A stretch of DNA of 64,000 bases from Pararhodobacter zhoushanensis. Its GTDB lineage: Bacteria; Pseudomonadota; Alphaproteobacteria; Rhodobacterales; Rhodobacteraceae. Both the position numbers and the translations under genes were made by a program. The notes under the pieces were generated by a model. That model was given only the letters and a program-made list of their open reading frames with translations. It searched no databases and was not told where the DNA came from. Below, piece after piece: positions 7,827-17,617 of this stretch. How positions within the stretch are numbered: position 1 is the first letter of the stretch; every line of letters starts with the position of its first letter. Location: the NCBI RefSeq assembly GCF_003990445.1, contig NZ_REEZ01000006.1, positions 62,001 through 126,000 of the forward strand, written 5' to 3'.

Positions 7827-8930
7827 GTGGCGCGGCTGGATCGTTACATTCTGGCGCAGCTCTTGTGGGTATTCGGTTTTTTCTCGCTTGTGCTGGTGTC
7901 GGTCTATTGGGTGAACCGGGCGGTTCGCCTGTTTGACCAGTTGATCAGCAATGGTCAGCCGATGTCTGTATTTCTGGAGTTCACCGCGCTGAGCCTGCCG
8001 ATGCTGATCCGCACGGTGCTGCCGATTTCGGCCTTTGTCGCGGCGACCTATGTGACGCTCAGCCTGCTCAGAAGCAGTGAAATCACCGTGCTGCAGGCCG
8101 CCGGGATCTCGCCGTTCCGACTGGCGCGGCCGGTGGTGGCCTTTGGGCTGATCGTCACGGCCTTCCTGATCGTGCTGATGCACTTCCTGATCCCCGAGGC
8201 GCGTGCCGAGTTGTCGCGCCGCCAGATGGAGGTGGCGCAGAACCTGACGGCCTCGTTGTTGCAGGACGGGGTTTTTCAGCATCCGGCGAACGGGGTGACG
8301 TTCTTCATTACCGAAATTACAGCCGAGGGCACGATGCGCGGCATCTATCTGTCGGACGCGCGCAGCCAGTTGCAGCGGATCGACTACACCGCGCGCACGG
8401 CGCTGATCGTGCCCGAGGCAACCGGGCCGAAGCTGGTGATGATCGACGGACAGGCGCAGATCTTTGACCGGACCACCGGGCGGTTGTCGGTGACGGGATT
8501 TGGCGATTTCACCTATGATCTCAGCACGATGACCGGCCCGGCTGGTCGGGGACGCTCGGTGCAGGAGCTGGGATCGTCGGAACTGCTCGCCGCCACGCCC
8601 GCGCTGCTGGAGGAAACCCGCGCCAGCGTCGCGCAATTCCGGTTCGAGCTGGTGTCGCGCTTTGTCGACGGCTTTGCCGCCGTGGCCGCCGCGCTGATCG
8701 GCTTTTCTTCGCTGATCGCGGGCGGGTTCAGCCGGCTGGGGTTCTGGCGCGAGGTGGTCGTCGCGGTGGTGCTGATGGCGCTGGTGCAGACGCTGACGAA
8801 CGCGCTTGCCGGACCGGCGATGCGCTCGACCGCGCTGGCATGGCTGGGCATCGTGCCGCTGGGGCTGGCGGTGGCGGTGTCGCTGGGGCTGATCGCCTGG
8901 GCGACGCGCAAGCGGCGGGTCAGGACATGA
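7827..8930 (+). CDS. lptF: LPS export ABC permease LptF
   Basis: A 367-aa inner-membrane permease. Three N-terminal spans (about residues 10-110) are followed by a periplasmic beta-jellyroll (about 130-260) and three C-terminal spans, the LptF/LptG layout. With LptG and the ATPase LptB it extracts lipopolysaccharide from the inner membrane and feeds the bridge to LptD. The GTG start at 7827 is preferred: GAAGGG precedes it at proper spacing and the protein then begins MARLDRYILAQLLWVFGFFS, as in the family. It overlaps lptG by four bases (ATGA). Confidence 0.93.
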   Translation: MARLDRYILAQLLWVFGFFSLVLVSVYWVNRAVRLFDQLISNGQPMSVFLEFTALSLPMLIRTVLPISAFVAATYVTLSLLRSSEITVLQAAGISPFRLARPVVAFGLIVTAFLIVLMHFLIPEARAELSRRQMEVAQNLTASLLQDGVFQHPANGVTFFITEITAEGTMRGIYLSDARSQLQRIDYTARTALIVPEATGPKLVMIDGQAQIFDRTTGRLSVTGFGDFTYDLSTMTGPAGRGRSVQELGSSELLAATPALLEETRASVAQFRFELVSRFVDGFAAVAAALIGFSSLIAGGFSRLGFWREVVVAVVLMALVQTLTNALAGPAMRSTALAWLGIVPLGLAVAVSLGLIAWATRKRRVRT

Positions 8931-10027
8931 CGCTGGGCCTGTATCTGGTGCGCCGCCTTGCGGCGAGCTTTGCGCTGATCGGCTCGGTGTTCTTTGGCAT
9001 GCTGTTGCTGTTCGAGATCGTCGAGATGGTGCGGCGCTTTGGTGGCGGCAGCACCTCGATGAGCGAGATCGTCTGGCTTTCGCTGCTTCGCGTCCCGGCG
9101 ACCTTCTACCAGATCCTGCCGCTGCTCACGATCCTGTCGTCGATGGCGATGACGCTGGGGCTGGCGCGCTCGTCCGAACTGGTGGTGATCCGCTCGGCCG
9201 GGCGCAGTGCGATGCGCATGCTGCGCGAGCCGTTTCTGGCAACAATCCTGTTCGGCGCGGTGCTGGTGGCGCTGCTCAACCCGCTTGTGGCGGGTGCCTC
9301 GCGCGCGTATCAGCAGCGCCTGCAGGCGATGCACAGCCCCGACCAACAGGCGCAGATCTCGCTTGAGGGATCCGCGCTGTGGCTGCGGCAGGGCGATGCG
9401 CTGGGGCAAACGGTGATCCGCGCGCAATCAGTGGACCCTGACGGTCTGGGGTTTGGCGATGTGTCGTTTCAGCTGTTCGAGCGCGATACCGGTCTGCCCC
9501 TGCAACGCATCGAGGCGCGCAGCGCCCGGCTGGAGCCGGGGCGCTGGCTGCTGACCGATGCGAAGATCTGGGATCTGGCCGCCGACAACCCCGAGCGCGA
9601 TGCGCGAAGCCTGATCTCGCTGGACGTGCCCAGCGACCTGACTGGCGAACGCATCCGCGAGAGCTTTAACCGGGCTGGCACGCTGTCGGTCTGGGATCTG
9701 CCCGATTTCATCCGTGCGCTGGACCGGGCGGGCCTGTCGTCTCGACCGCACCGGGCGCAGTTTCAGGCCGAACTGGCGCTGCCGCTGCTGATGGCGGCGA
9801 TGTTGATGGTGGGGGCAGTGTTGTGTTTCAAACACACGCGCGCCGGCGGTGTGGGCACCCGCGTTTTGCTGACGGTTCTGGCCGGTTTTGCCCTGTTCTT
9901 TTTGCGCAATTTCGCGCAAGTTCTGGGTGAGAATGGGCAGATCCCGTTGTCGCTGGCCGTATGGACACCACCGATAGCTTCCATGCTGCTGGCGCTTGGG
10001 GTATTGCTGCATCTGGAGGACGGATAG
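8927..10027 (+). CDS. lptG: LPS export ABC permease LptG
   Basis: A 366-aa partner of LptF with the same 3+3 membrane layout and a central periplasmic jellyroll. It starts MTLGLYLVRRLAASFALIGS at an ATG sharing bases with the lptF stop codon, so the pair is translationally coupled. The C-terminal region (ELALPLLMAAMLMVGAVLCF) matches the conserved fourth span. lptD follows after three bases. Confidence 0.93.
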   Translation: MTLGLYLVRRLAASFALIGSVFFGMLLLFEIVEMVRRFGGGSTSMSEIVWLSLLRVPATFYQILPLLTILSSMAMTLGLARSSELVVIRSAGRSAMRMLREPFLATILFGAVLVALLNPLVAGASRAYQQRLQAMHSPDQQAQISLEGSALWLRQGDALGQTVIRAQSVDPDGLGFGDVSFQLFERDTGLPLQRIEARSARLEPGRWLLTDAKIWDLAADNPERDARSLISLDVPSDLTGERIRESFNRAGTLSVWDLPDFIRALDRAGLSSRPHRAQFQAELALPLLMAAMLMVGAVLCFKHTRAGGVGTRVLLTVLAGFALFFLRNFAQVLGENGQIPLSLAVWTPPIASMLLALGVLLHLEDG

Positions 10028-10030
10028 ACA

Positions 10031-12214
10031 GTGCCACGCACCACGCACAAGACCGGCGCCTTGGGCAGGATCGCGATCGCGACTCTGGTGAAGGTTCATG
10101 CCTGCGTGTTGGTGGCCGGTCTGGCCGCGCCGCTGCTTGCCCCTGCCCCGGCCGTTGCGCAAACGGCAGCAACGGTGATGGCCGATCAGGTCTTTGTTGA
10201 CGGATCGGGCCGGTTGGTGGCCTCGGGCTCGGTGGAGATCTGGCAAGGATCGGTGCGCGTCACCGCCGAGCGGGTGATGTTTGACCGGGTCAGCGACTCG
10301 CTGGATATTCAGGGACCGATCACCATCAGCGACGGCCCTGATCAGGTCGTGATGGCCGATGCCGCACAGCTCAGCCCCAATTTGCGCGCCGGACTGGTGA
10401 CCTCGGCCCGGGTGGTGCTGGATCAACAGATGCAGATTGCCGCCGCGCGGATCGAAGCCGGCGTCAACGGTGTCAGCCAGATGGAGGCCGTGGTTGCGTC
10501 GAGCTGTCCGGTCTGTGCCTCGGACCCGACACCGCTGTGGGAAATCCGCGCCGACCGGGTGATTCACGACAACAACACCGGGCGGATCCAGTTTCAGCGC
10601 GCGCAGTTCCGCTTTGCCGGGGTGCCGATCCTGTACGCGCCGCGCCTGAACCTGCCCGCGCCGGGGACGACCCGGCTGCGCGGCATGCTGCGGCCTGAGG
10701 TCAGTCTGGACAGCGATCTGGGTCTGCAGGCGGGCATTCCCTATTTCATCCCCTTTGGGGACACCAGCGACCTGACGCTGACGCCCCGGGCGTCGTCGCG
10801 GGGCATGGTGTCGCTGGGCTTTCGCTATCGGATGGCGCGGCAGAACGGCGGGATCGAGATTGGCGGTCAGATCTCGCGCGATCAGCTGCTGCCGGGGCAA
10901 ACGCGCGGCTATGGCTATGTGCGCGCGCTGTTTCATCTGGCTAATGACTGGGTGCTCTCGGCCGATGTGCTGGCAGCGTCCGAGCGCAGCTATCTCGAGA
11001 CCTATGACATCACCAGCGAAGCGCGCCTGCACGGTCATATAACGCTGGAGCGTATCCGCCGCGATCAGGCGGTCCGGGCGCGCTTTCTTGGGTTTTATTC
11101 GATGCGTCTGGCGGATGACAACGACACGCTGCCCAACGCCGCCACGCAGGTCGATGCCGAGCATCACCACAGCCTTGCCGGGGGCGAGCTGACGCTGGGC
11201 ATGGGGGCGACGGCCTTTGTGCGCCATTCCTCGCTTGACGGGATTCAGGGGCGTGACGTGGCGCGGGCGAATGTGCGCCTGAGCTGGCGGCGCAGCGAGA
11301 TATTGCCGGGCGGCATCGTCGCCACGGGCGCGCTGGCCGGCCGGTTCGATCATGTCCGCGTCGATGACGACAGCGCCTATCCCGACCCGCTGAACCGGCA
11401 GGCGGCGCAGGCGATGGTCGAGCTGCGCTGGCCCTGGGCCACCACCACCGACAGCGGCGCACGCCATGTGATCGAGCCGGTGATGCAGGTCATCGACAGC
11501 CGCCGCAACGGCGTGACGCTGCCCAATGACGACAACACCATGCCCGAGCTGGACGCGGGCAATCTGTTCGCCCTGACCCGCTCGTCCGCCGAAGGTGCGC
11601 CGGATGACGGCGCGCGGATCAACGCCGGTTTGCGGTGGGCCCGGCAGGATGCGAGCAGCTGGTCGACCGAAGCGCTGGTCGGCCGCATCTGGCGCCGCGA
11701 TACGCTGGCGGGCTTTGATCCGGCGCATGTGCAGCCCCTGGGCGGTGCGCGGTCGGACTGGTTGCTGGCCGGACGCCTGAGCCATTCGGACGGCTATGCG
11801 CTGACCCTGCGGATGCTGCTGGACGATGACGCCAATGTGACCCGGGCCGAGACCAATTTCGCCTGGGCCGGGGACCGGACCGAGGTATCAACGAGCTATC
11901 TGTACCTGCCCGCCAGCAGCTTCGAGGCGCGCACGGTCACGCTGAGCGAATGGTCACTGGACGTGAAGCACGAGTTGAACAACGGCTGGCGAACAACGGT
12001 GGGCTGGGACTATGACGTGGCGCAAAGCATCTTCGCGGCGGCACGGACCGGACTGGCCTATAGCAACGAGTGTCTGGCGGTCAATCTGACGCTGGCGCGG
12101 CACTTTGTGACGGCGACGAATCCCTCGGCCTCGACCCGGTTCAACATGCGGGTCGAGCTGTTGGGAATCGGCGGACGCGCGCCCAACAGCAGCGGGCGCA
12201 CCTGCCGCGCCTGA
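10031..12214 (+). CDS. lptD: LPS-assembly outer-membrane protein LptD
   Basis: A 727-aa outer-membrane protein. A signal peptide, ending around PAPAVAQ near residue 45, is followed by an OstA/LptA-like jellyroll (about 50-190) and a long C-terminal beta-barrel. With the lipoprotein LptE it inserts LPS into the outer leaflet. A Cys pair lies in SSCPVCASDP near residue 158, consistent with the disulfides that control LptD maturation. The start is GTG, three bases after lptG; an N-terminal stretch of about 20 polar residues precedes the hydrophobic core. The next gene, surA, encodes a chaperone for such barrels. Confidence 0.92.
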   Translation: MPRTTHKTGALGRIAIATLVKVHACVLVAGLAAPLLAPAPAVAQTAATVMADQVFVDGSGRLVASGSVEIWQGSVRVTAERVMFDRVSDSLDIQGPITISDGPDQVVMADAAQLSPNLRAGLVTSARVVLDQQMQIAAARIEAGVNGVSQMEAVVASSCPVCASDPTPLWEIRADRVIHDNNTGRIQFQRAQFRFAGVPILYAPRLNLPAPGTTRLRGMLRPEVSLDSDLGLQAGIPYFIPFGDTSDLTLTPRASSRGMVSLGFRYRMARQNGGIEIGGQISRDQLLPGQTRGYGYVRALFHLANDWVLSADVLAASERSYLETYDITSEARLHGHITLERIRRDQAVRARFLGFYSMRLADDNDTLPNAATQVDAEHHHSLAGGELTLGMGATAFVRHSSLDGIQGRDVARANVRLSWRRSEILPGGIVATGALAGRFDHVRVDDDSAYPDPLNRQAAQAMVELRWPWATTTDSGARHVIEPVMQVIDSRRNGVTLPNDDNTMPELDAGNLFALTRSSAEGAPDDGARINAGLRWARQDASSWSTEALVGRIWRRDTLAGFDPAHVQPLGGARSDWLLAGRLSHSDGYALTLRMLLDDDANVTRAETNFAWAGDRTEVSTSYLYLPASSFEARTVTLSEWSLDVKHELNNGWRTTVGWDYDVAQSIFAAARTGLAYSNECLAVNLTLARHFVTATNPSASTRFNMRVELLGIGGRAPNSSGRTCRA

Positions 12215-12288
12215 GCGGACCCTTTTCATCCCGTGCGCGACCGGCTAGGCCGGGGCGAACGGCACGACGAACAGAACGGATTGCTGCA

Positions 12289-13554
12289 ATGCAAGCTATG
12301 CTTTTCCGCCCCACCTTTTTCAAATCCGCACCGCGTGTGCTGCTGGGCCTGGTCATGGCCGCGGCGGTCGCGCTGGCCGCGCCTGCCGCGCGTGCACAGT
12401 CGCCCTTTGCCGCTGCGCTTTACGTCAATGACGACGCGGTCACCAATTACGACATCACGCAGAAGATGCGGTTTCTCGAGTTCATCGGCGTCACCAACGC
12501 CAACATGCGCCAGCTGGCCATCGAAAGGCTAATCGAAGACCGGTTGCAGCTGCAGGAAGCCTCGCGGCTCGGTGGCCGGGTGACGCCCGACATCATGGCA
12601 GCCGGGATGAGCGAATTCGCCGCCCGCGCCGAACTGACCACTGAAGAAATGGTCAGCCGCATGGGTCAGGCCGGTATCGACCGCGAGACCTTCGAGACCT
12701 TCATCCGCTCGGGCGTGTTGTGGCGCGAGCTGATCCAGCAGCTCTATGGCACGCAGGTGTCGATCACCAACGCGCAGATCGATCAGGCGCTGTCGGTTGA
12801 GGGCATCCAGCCGTCGACCGAGGTGTTGATCTCTGAGATTTTCCTGCCCTCGGATCCGCAATTCGCCGAGGCCGTGCAGCGCATCATCCCGCAGATCGAA
12901 CGGATCACGACCGAGGCCGAGTTTGCCAATGCCGCGCGTCAGGTGTCGGCCGCGCCGTCCGGCCCGTCGGGCGGGCGCGTGGACCGCTGGATCAATGTGC
13001 AGGCCGTCCCCGACCCCGTCGGACCGGCCATGGCCACGGCCGCAGTGGGCACCGTGTTCGGCCCGCTGGACATGCCGGGCGCCTATGCGTTCTTCCAGCT
13101 GCGCGCGCGCCGCGATTCGCGCGCGGTCCCGTCCGAGGCGATCGAGCTTGACTACCGCCGCGCCGATATCCCCGGCGGCCTGAGCGACGCCAATCGCGCC
13201 GCCGTGGCCCGCATCCGCGACAACGTGGACAGCTGCGTCGATTTCGACGGCGTCGTTTTGCGCACCTTCCCCGACCTGCCGGTTGCCGCTGTTCAGACCC
13301 TGACCGAGCGTCAGAGCGCCCTGTCCTCGGGCGTGCGCGGCGAGCTGGAGCGGTTGAACGCTGGCGAGCTCAGCGCCAGCATGGTCGAGAACGGCCAGCT
13401 GGCGGTGATGATGCTCTGCGCGCGCCGCGTGGCCTCTGATGCCGCCCCGGCCCGCAGTGCTGTCCGCGCCGGGCTGTTGAATCAGGCGCTTGAAGGTCAG
13501 GCAGCGATCTACCTGCAGCGCCTGCGCGCCGAGGCCGACATCCGGTATCCGTGA
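12289..13554 (+). CDS. surA: SurA-like periplasmic peptidyl-prolyl isomerase
   Basis: A 421-aa secreted chaperone with a signal peptide ending near PAARAQ (about residue 36), a SurA N-terminal helical domain (about 40-170) and a parvulin-type region after it. It escorts outer-membrane proteins, LptD being the classic client, and the gene follows lptD directly. The sequence is divergent from enterobacterial SurA, with a single parvulin-like region. The ATG at 12289 is chosen; ATG 12298 also gives a usable signal peptide, while the open frame to 12070 overlaps lptD. Confidence 0.85.
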   Translation: MQAMLFRPTFFKSAPRVLLGLVMAAAVALAAPAARAQSPFAAALYVNDDAVTNYDITQKMRFLEFIGVTNANMRQLAIERLIEDRLQLQEASRLGGRVTPDIMAAGMSEFAARAELTTEEMVSRMGQAGIDRETFETFIRSGVLWRELIQQLYGTQVSITNAQIDQALSVEGIQPSTEVLISEIFLPSDPQFAEAVQRIIPQIERITTEAEFANAARQVSAAPSGPSGGRVDRWINVQAVPDPVGPAMATAAVGTVFGPLDMPGAYAFFQLRARRDSRAVPSEAIELDYRRADIPGGLSDANRAAVARIRDNVDSCVDFDGVVLRTFPDLPVAAVQTLTERQSALSSGVRGELERLNAGELSASMVENGQLAVMMLCARRVASDAAPARSAVRAGLLNQALEGQAAIYLQRLRAEADIRYP

Positions 13555-14528
13555 TGCCTGACGCCTCGCTGACCGCACCGCTGGCCGTCACCTGTGGCGA
13601 TCCCTCGGGTGTCGGGCCTGAACTGGCTGCCCGGATTGCAGCGCAGGGCGCGCCCGCGCCGATGGTCTGGATCGGCGATCCCCGGCATCTGCCCGAGGGC
13701 ACACGCTGGCAAGCGGTCGGGCATCCCTCACAACCGGTGGACCCCGGTGCGCTGGCCGTGTTGCCGCTGGCCTTTGCAGCCCCGGCCAACCCCGGTCACC
13801 CCGACCCCGCCAATGCCGCCGGAACCATCGCTGCGATCGAACGGGCGGTGGCCTTGTTGCAGGACGGGGCCTGTTCGGCAGTGGTCACCGCACCGATCAA
13901 CAAGAAGGCACTGAAAGACGGCGCAGGCTTTGCGTTTCCCGGTCACACCGAGTTTCTGGCGCATCTCGCCGGCGGTGCGGACGTCGTGATGATGCTCGCC
14001 TGCCCCGAGCTGCGGGTGGTGCCGGCGACGATCCATATCGCGCTGACCGATGTCCCGCAGGCGCTGACCGCCGACCTGTTGCGCCGAACCATCGCAATCA
14101 CCCGCGCGGCGCTGATCCGCGATTTCGGCCTGACCGCGCCGCGCATCGCCGTGGCCGGGCTGAACCCGCATGCGGGTGAAGGCGGGGCGATGGGACGCGA
14201 GGAGCTGTCGATGATCGCGCCGCTGCTGGCCGAGATGCGCGCCGAAGGGTTTGATCTGCAAGGCCCGCTGCCCGCTGACACGATGTTCCACGCTGCGGCA
14301 CGGGCGCGCTATGACGCGGCGGTGTGCATGTATCACGATCAGGCGCTGATCCCGATCAAGACGATTGATTTCTCGGGTGGGGTGAATGTGACGCTGGGGC
14401 TGCCGTTCGTGCGTACCTCGCCGGATCACGGAACCGCCTATGATATAGCCGGGCAAGGGCTGGCCGATCCGACCTCGATGCGGGCGGCGATGGTGATGGC
14501 CTGGGAGATGGCGCAAGCGCGGGGTTAG
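13554..14528 (+). CDS. pdxA: 4-hydroxythreonine-4-phosphate dehydrogenase
   Basis: A 324-aa enzyme of pyridoxal-phosphate synthesis that oxidises 4-phosphohydroxy-threonine with NAD. Diagnostic segments are CGDPSGVGPEL at the N-terminus, the metal-binding region FPGHTEFLAHL near 127, MYHDQALIP near 262, and SPDHGTAYDIAG near the C-terminus. The ATG overlaps the surA stop (TGATG); a GTG one codon earlier is an alternative start. The surA-pdxA-rsmA order is the ancestral proteobacterial one. Confidence 0.95.
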   Translation: MPDASLTAPLAVTCGDPSGVGPELAARIAAQGAPAPMVWIGDPRHLPEGTRWQAVGHPSQPVDPGALAVLPLAFAAPANPGHPDPANAAGTIAAIERAVALLQDGACSAVVTAPINKKALKDGAGFAFPGHTEFLAHLAGGADVVMMLACPELRVVPATIHIALTDVPQALTADLLRRTIAITRAALIRDFGLTAPRIAVAGLNPHAGEGGAMGREELSMIAPLLAEMRAEGFDLQGPLPADTMFHAAARARYDAAVCMYHDQALIPIKTIDFSGGVNVTLGLPFVRTSPDHGTAYDIAGQGLADPTSMRAAMVMAWEMAQARG

Positions 14529-14545
14529 GGTTGGGTGCGGGGTAA

Positions 14546-14564
14546 GGTGGGGTTGAACCCCACC
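14546..14564. terminator. Bidirectional terminator hairpin
   Basis: Stem GGTGGGG/CCCCACC with a TTGAA loop, extendable by a few pairs on each side, between the convergent pdxA and exonuclease genes. It abuts the exonuclease stop codon. Hairpins of this sequence type are common between genes in Rhodobacteraceae (from memory). Confidence 0.5.
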
Positions 14565-15173
14565 CTACGGGCGCTCGAAATCAGCTGCAGAGAGGGTGCC
14601 GGTGCGCAGCAGATGTTGCAGCGTGTAGGCCACGCACAGCGCATCATCCAGCCCGTCATGACCGCGCAGGGGCGGATGATCGACCGCATAATACGCGGCG
14701 AGGGTGTTGCTACGGGTCTTGTGGACATCCTCAAGCGGCATCCCGGCCTTGAGCAGCAGATCACAGGCATTGGCAAAGCGCGCGGGCGTCATGGGCGGCG
14801 TGATCCCGGCGATCCAGCAGCTGACGGCGATCATGTTCAGCTCGTCCTTGCCCCAGGACCAAAGCGTCGCGCCCTCGGAAAAGGTAACGAGGCGGCTCAG
14901 CGCGTCTGCCAAAGCGATGCCGTCGGCATCGAGGATTTCTTCGGTAATGCCGGTCAGGCGGATGAACAGCGGGTCCGGCGTTTGCCGGGTGCCGTCGCGG
15001 CCCACGGGGTGCACATGAAGGCGCAGGGTATCGAGGATCTTTCCGTCCAGCGACAGCTTGACCGCGCCTATCTGCGCGATGATCGGGTCGGGGTCGACGG
15101 GCCCGTTCCAGAAGCGCTGCGGGGCGCCGGGGGCAGTGAGAAACTCGCAATCGTAGACGATGACGTGGGGCAT
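14565..15173 (-). CDS. DEDD-family 3'-5' exonuclease
   Basis: A 202-aa single-domain exonuclease of the DnaQ/RNase T superfamily. Exo I is VYDCEFL at residues 4-10 (catalytic Asp and Glu). An Asp-containing stretch near 115 (SWGKDELNMIA) may be Exo II. HDGLDDALCVAY near residue 180 supplies the His and last Asp of a DEDDh site. The nucleic-acid substrate cannot be predicted. The ATG at 15173 has GGAGA upstream; an in-frame ATG at 15194 is less likely. It faces left between pdxA and rsmA, interrupting their usual adjacency. Confidence 0.8.
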   Translation of the reverse strand: MPHVIVYDCEFLTAPGAPQRFWNGPVDPDPIIAQIGAVKLSLDGKILDTLRLHVHPVGRDGTRQTPDPLFIRLTGITEEILDADGIALADALSRLVTFSEGATLWSWGKDELNMIAVSCWIAGITPPMTPARFANACDLLLKAGMPLEDVHKTRSNTLAAYYAVDHPPLRGHDGLDDALCVAYTLQHLLRTGTLSAADFERP

Positions 15174-15268
15174 GGGGGTCTCCGTTTCGCGCAAAGCCGA
15201 CGGTAGCTCAGGCGCGCGACGGGTCCAGCGCCCTTGCCTTGCGCGCGGTTTTGGCGGATTGAGACAGC

Positions 15269-16105
15269 ATGAGCCAGATTGACGGACTTCCCCCCCTGCG
15301 TGACGTGATTGCCCAGCATGATTTGCAGGCGAAAAAGGCCTTGGGGCAGAATTTCTTGCTGGATCTGAACCTGACCGCGCGGATTGCGCGGGCGGCGGGG
15401 GATCTGAAGGGCTCGGATATTCTGGAGGTCGGCCCTGGCCCCGGTGGCCTGACCCGTGGTTTGTTGGCCGAGGGCGCGCGCCGGGTGCTGGCGATCGAGA
15501 AAGACCCGCGCTGTCTGCCCGCGCTGGCCGAGATCGCGGCGGCCTATCCCGGACGGCTGGAAGTGATCGAGGGCGACGCGCTGCAGATCGACCCGCTGGC
15601 GCATCTGACGCTGCCGATCAAGATCTGCGCCAACCTGCCCTATAATGTCGGCACCGAGTTGCTGGTGCGCTGGCTGACGCCCGCGCAATGGCCGCCGGTC
15701 TGGTCCTCGCTGACGCTGATGTTCCAGAAGGAGGTCGCCGAGCGGATCGTGGCCAAGCCCGGCTCCAAGGCTTACGGGCGGCTGGCGCTGCTGGCGCAAT
15801 GGCGCTGCGAGGCGCGGATTGTGCTGACGCTGCCGCCGAGTGCCTTCACGCCGCCGCCGAAAATCGACAGCGCCGTGGTCCATCTGACCGCCCTGCCCGA
15901 GCCGCGCTTTCCGGCCCCGGCGAAGACGCTGGAACGGGTGGTGGCGGCGGGCTTCAACCAGCGCCGCAAGATGCTGCGCTCGGCGCTCAAGGGGCTGGAC
16001 CCGCAGATCGAGGCCCGTCTGACCCGGTTGGGAATCGCCCCGACGGCGCGGGCCGAAGAGATCGGGCTTGAGCAGTTCTGCGCCCTTGCGCGGGACTTTG
16101 GTTAA
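15269..16105 (+). CDS. rsmA: 16S rRNA dimethyladenosine transferase
   Basis: A 278-aa enzyme (KsgA) that dimethylates two adjacent adenosines in the 3' hairpin of 16S rRNA using S-adenosylmethionine. It shows the start motif [11 protein letters not shown] (about 25-35), the SAM loop [10 protein letters not shown] (about 53-62), and the N6-adenine motif NLPYNV near 122. The C-terminal helical domain has [14 protein letters not shown]. It stands alone in its direction, with a promoter presumably in the 95 bp before it. Confidence 0.95.
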   Translation: MSQIDGLPPLRDVIAQHDLQAKKALGQNFLLDLNLTARIARAAGDLKGSDILEVGPGPGGLTRGLLAEGARRVLAIEKDPRCLPALAEIAAAYPGRLEVIEGDALQIDPLAHLTLPIKICANLPYNVGTELLVRWLTPAQWPPVWSSLTLMFQKEVAERIVAKPGSKAYGRLALLAQWRCEARIVLTLPPSAFTPPPKIDSAVVHLTALPEPRFPAPAKTLERVVAAGFNQRRKMLRSALKGLDPQIEARLTRLGIAPTARAEEIGLEQFCALARDFG

Positions 16106-16348
16106 GCCCTGACCGGCACGGCGCGGTTGCAGCCGCAGTTTTGCCCAACTTCACAGGCAGGTCGGGTTCATCGGGCGTTAACCCGATTCGGAAACAATCC
16201 TTTTCCCGCTTTCCGGGGTATGCCGTGGGCCATGCCGCTTTCTTGCCACATTTCGGCAAGAGAGCGCCGCATTTCAGCCACCGCGTCACCCTAGAAAGAC
16301 CGGAAGACGAAGCGCGCCTTCGCGTTTCTCAGGTGACAGGTGACCTTT

Positions 16349-17617
16349 ATGCGTAATGCACTCATGGCAAGACACCCGGTACGCGCACGCCGTTTGGCGG
16401 CGCAACTGGCAGGGTTTCGTCGCGGCGAGTCTGGCTCGATGGCGGTGCTCAGCGTGTTCATCTTTGTCGCGATGATCCTGTTTGGCGGGCTGGCGGTCGA
16501 CCTGATGCGCCACGAGAACGAGCGATTGCGCATGCAGGGCGTTGCCGACCGCGCGGTGCTGGCCGCGACAATGCTGCGCGACAATGCCTCGGGCGCGACG
16601 CCCGAGCAGATCCTGCACGCCTATTTCGCCGCTGAGGGGCTTGATGAGCAGTTGGGCGACAATTTCAGCGTGGTCGACGACGAAGACGGCGGGCGCACGG
16701 TCACGGTCGCGCCTGCGGCAACGGTTCCGTCGCTGTTCATGCGCCTGGTGGGGGTCAATGACTTTGCCGTGGCAACCCCGGCGCGGGCCCATGAAACACT
16801 GGGGGCCGGGCTGAAGCTGGAAATCGTCATGGTGCTGGATGTGTCGGGCTCGATGAACGGACAGCAGAAGATCGGCATGATGCAAACGGCGGCAACCCAG
16901 CTGGTCAATTCGCTGCTGACCGATGATATCGAACCCGGCGATGTGGCGATCACCATGGTGCCCTATGACACATGGGTGCTGCCGCCCGCAGGGTTTCTCA
17001 ATCAGTTCACCAACTTGCAGGGCAGCGGTGCGTGCAATGACTGGACGTTGTGGAATTCGGTGGTCAACGGCCTGACCCAATCCTCGCAACGCCGCAATTG
17101 CAACACGGCAAGCTGGCGCACGGTGCGTCCCTATCTGAGCAACGCGGCCACCGCCGAGACGTATATCACCGAACTGCGCGCGTCGGGCACGACCTCGATC
17201 GATCTGGGGATCCGCTATGGGGCGCTGTTCTTCGACCCCTCCCTGCGTCCGGCAATCAGCGCGCTGATCGCCAATGGCGACATCGACCCTGTGTTCGAGG
17301 GTCGGCCTTATGACTGGAACGAGCCGAACGTGGTGCGCGCGCTGATCCTGCTGACGGATGGCGAGAATTGCTGCGGCGAGCGGTATTCCGACGGGATTCA
17401 GGACACCAATTCAACGGCGACCTGCGACGCGCTCAAGGATCAGGGCATCCTGATCTATTCGATCGCCTATCAGGCCCCGCCCGCCGGTGCCGCGCTGATG
17501 CAAAGCTGTGCCTCGTCTGCCAGCCATTACTTCAACACCACCGCTGACGGCATCGTCGACGTGTTTCAGGGCATCGCCAACAGCGTGCAGACGCAAGCGC
17601 TGAGGTTGACGCTGTGA
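16349..17617 (+). CDS. TadG-like pilus protein with von Willebrand A domain
   Basis: A 422-aa protein with a TadE/TadG-type N-terminus: a basic stretch, GESGSMAVLSVFIFVAMILFG around residues 28-48, and one membrane span. A von Willebrand A domain starts near residue 156 with the metal site DVSGSMNG; TDGEN near 337 is a further ligand region. Such proteins belong to tight-adherence (Flp pilus) systems and reach the envelope as minor pilins or adhesins. ATG 16349 is chosen because AGGTGA precedes it by five bases. It overlaps the next gene by GTGA. No core tad gene (ATPase, secretin, prepilin peptidase) is in the window. Confidence 0.85.
   Translation: MRNALMARHPVRARRLAAQLAGFRRGESGSMAVLSVFIFVAMILFGGLAVDLMRHENERLRMQGVADRAVLAATMLRDNASGATPEQILHAYFAAEGLDEQLGDNFSVVDDEDGGRTVTVAPAATVPSLFMRLVGVNDFAVATPARAHETLGAGLKLEIVMVLDVSGSMNGQQKIGMMQTAATQLVNSLLTDDIEPGDVAITMVPYDTWVLPPAGFLNQFTNLQGSGACNDWTLWNSVVNGLTQSSQRRNCNTASWRTVRPYLSNAATAETYITELRASGTTSIDLGIRYGALFFDPSLRPAISALIANGDIDPVFEGRPYDWNEPNVVRALILLTDGENCCGERYSDGIQDTNSTATCDALKDQGILIYSIAYQAPPAGAALMQSCASSASHYFNTTADGIVDVFQGIANSVQTQALRLTL

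Noticed and set aside
9428-11785. A 785-codon minus-strand frame opposite lptG and lptD
   Set aside because: Antisense of two clearly coding genes; no domain and typical shadow composition.
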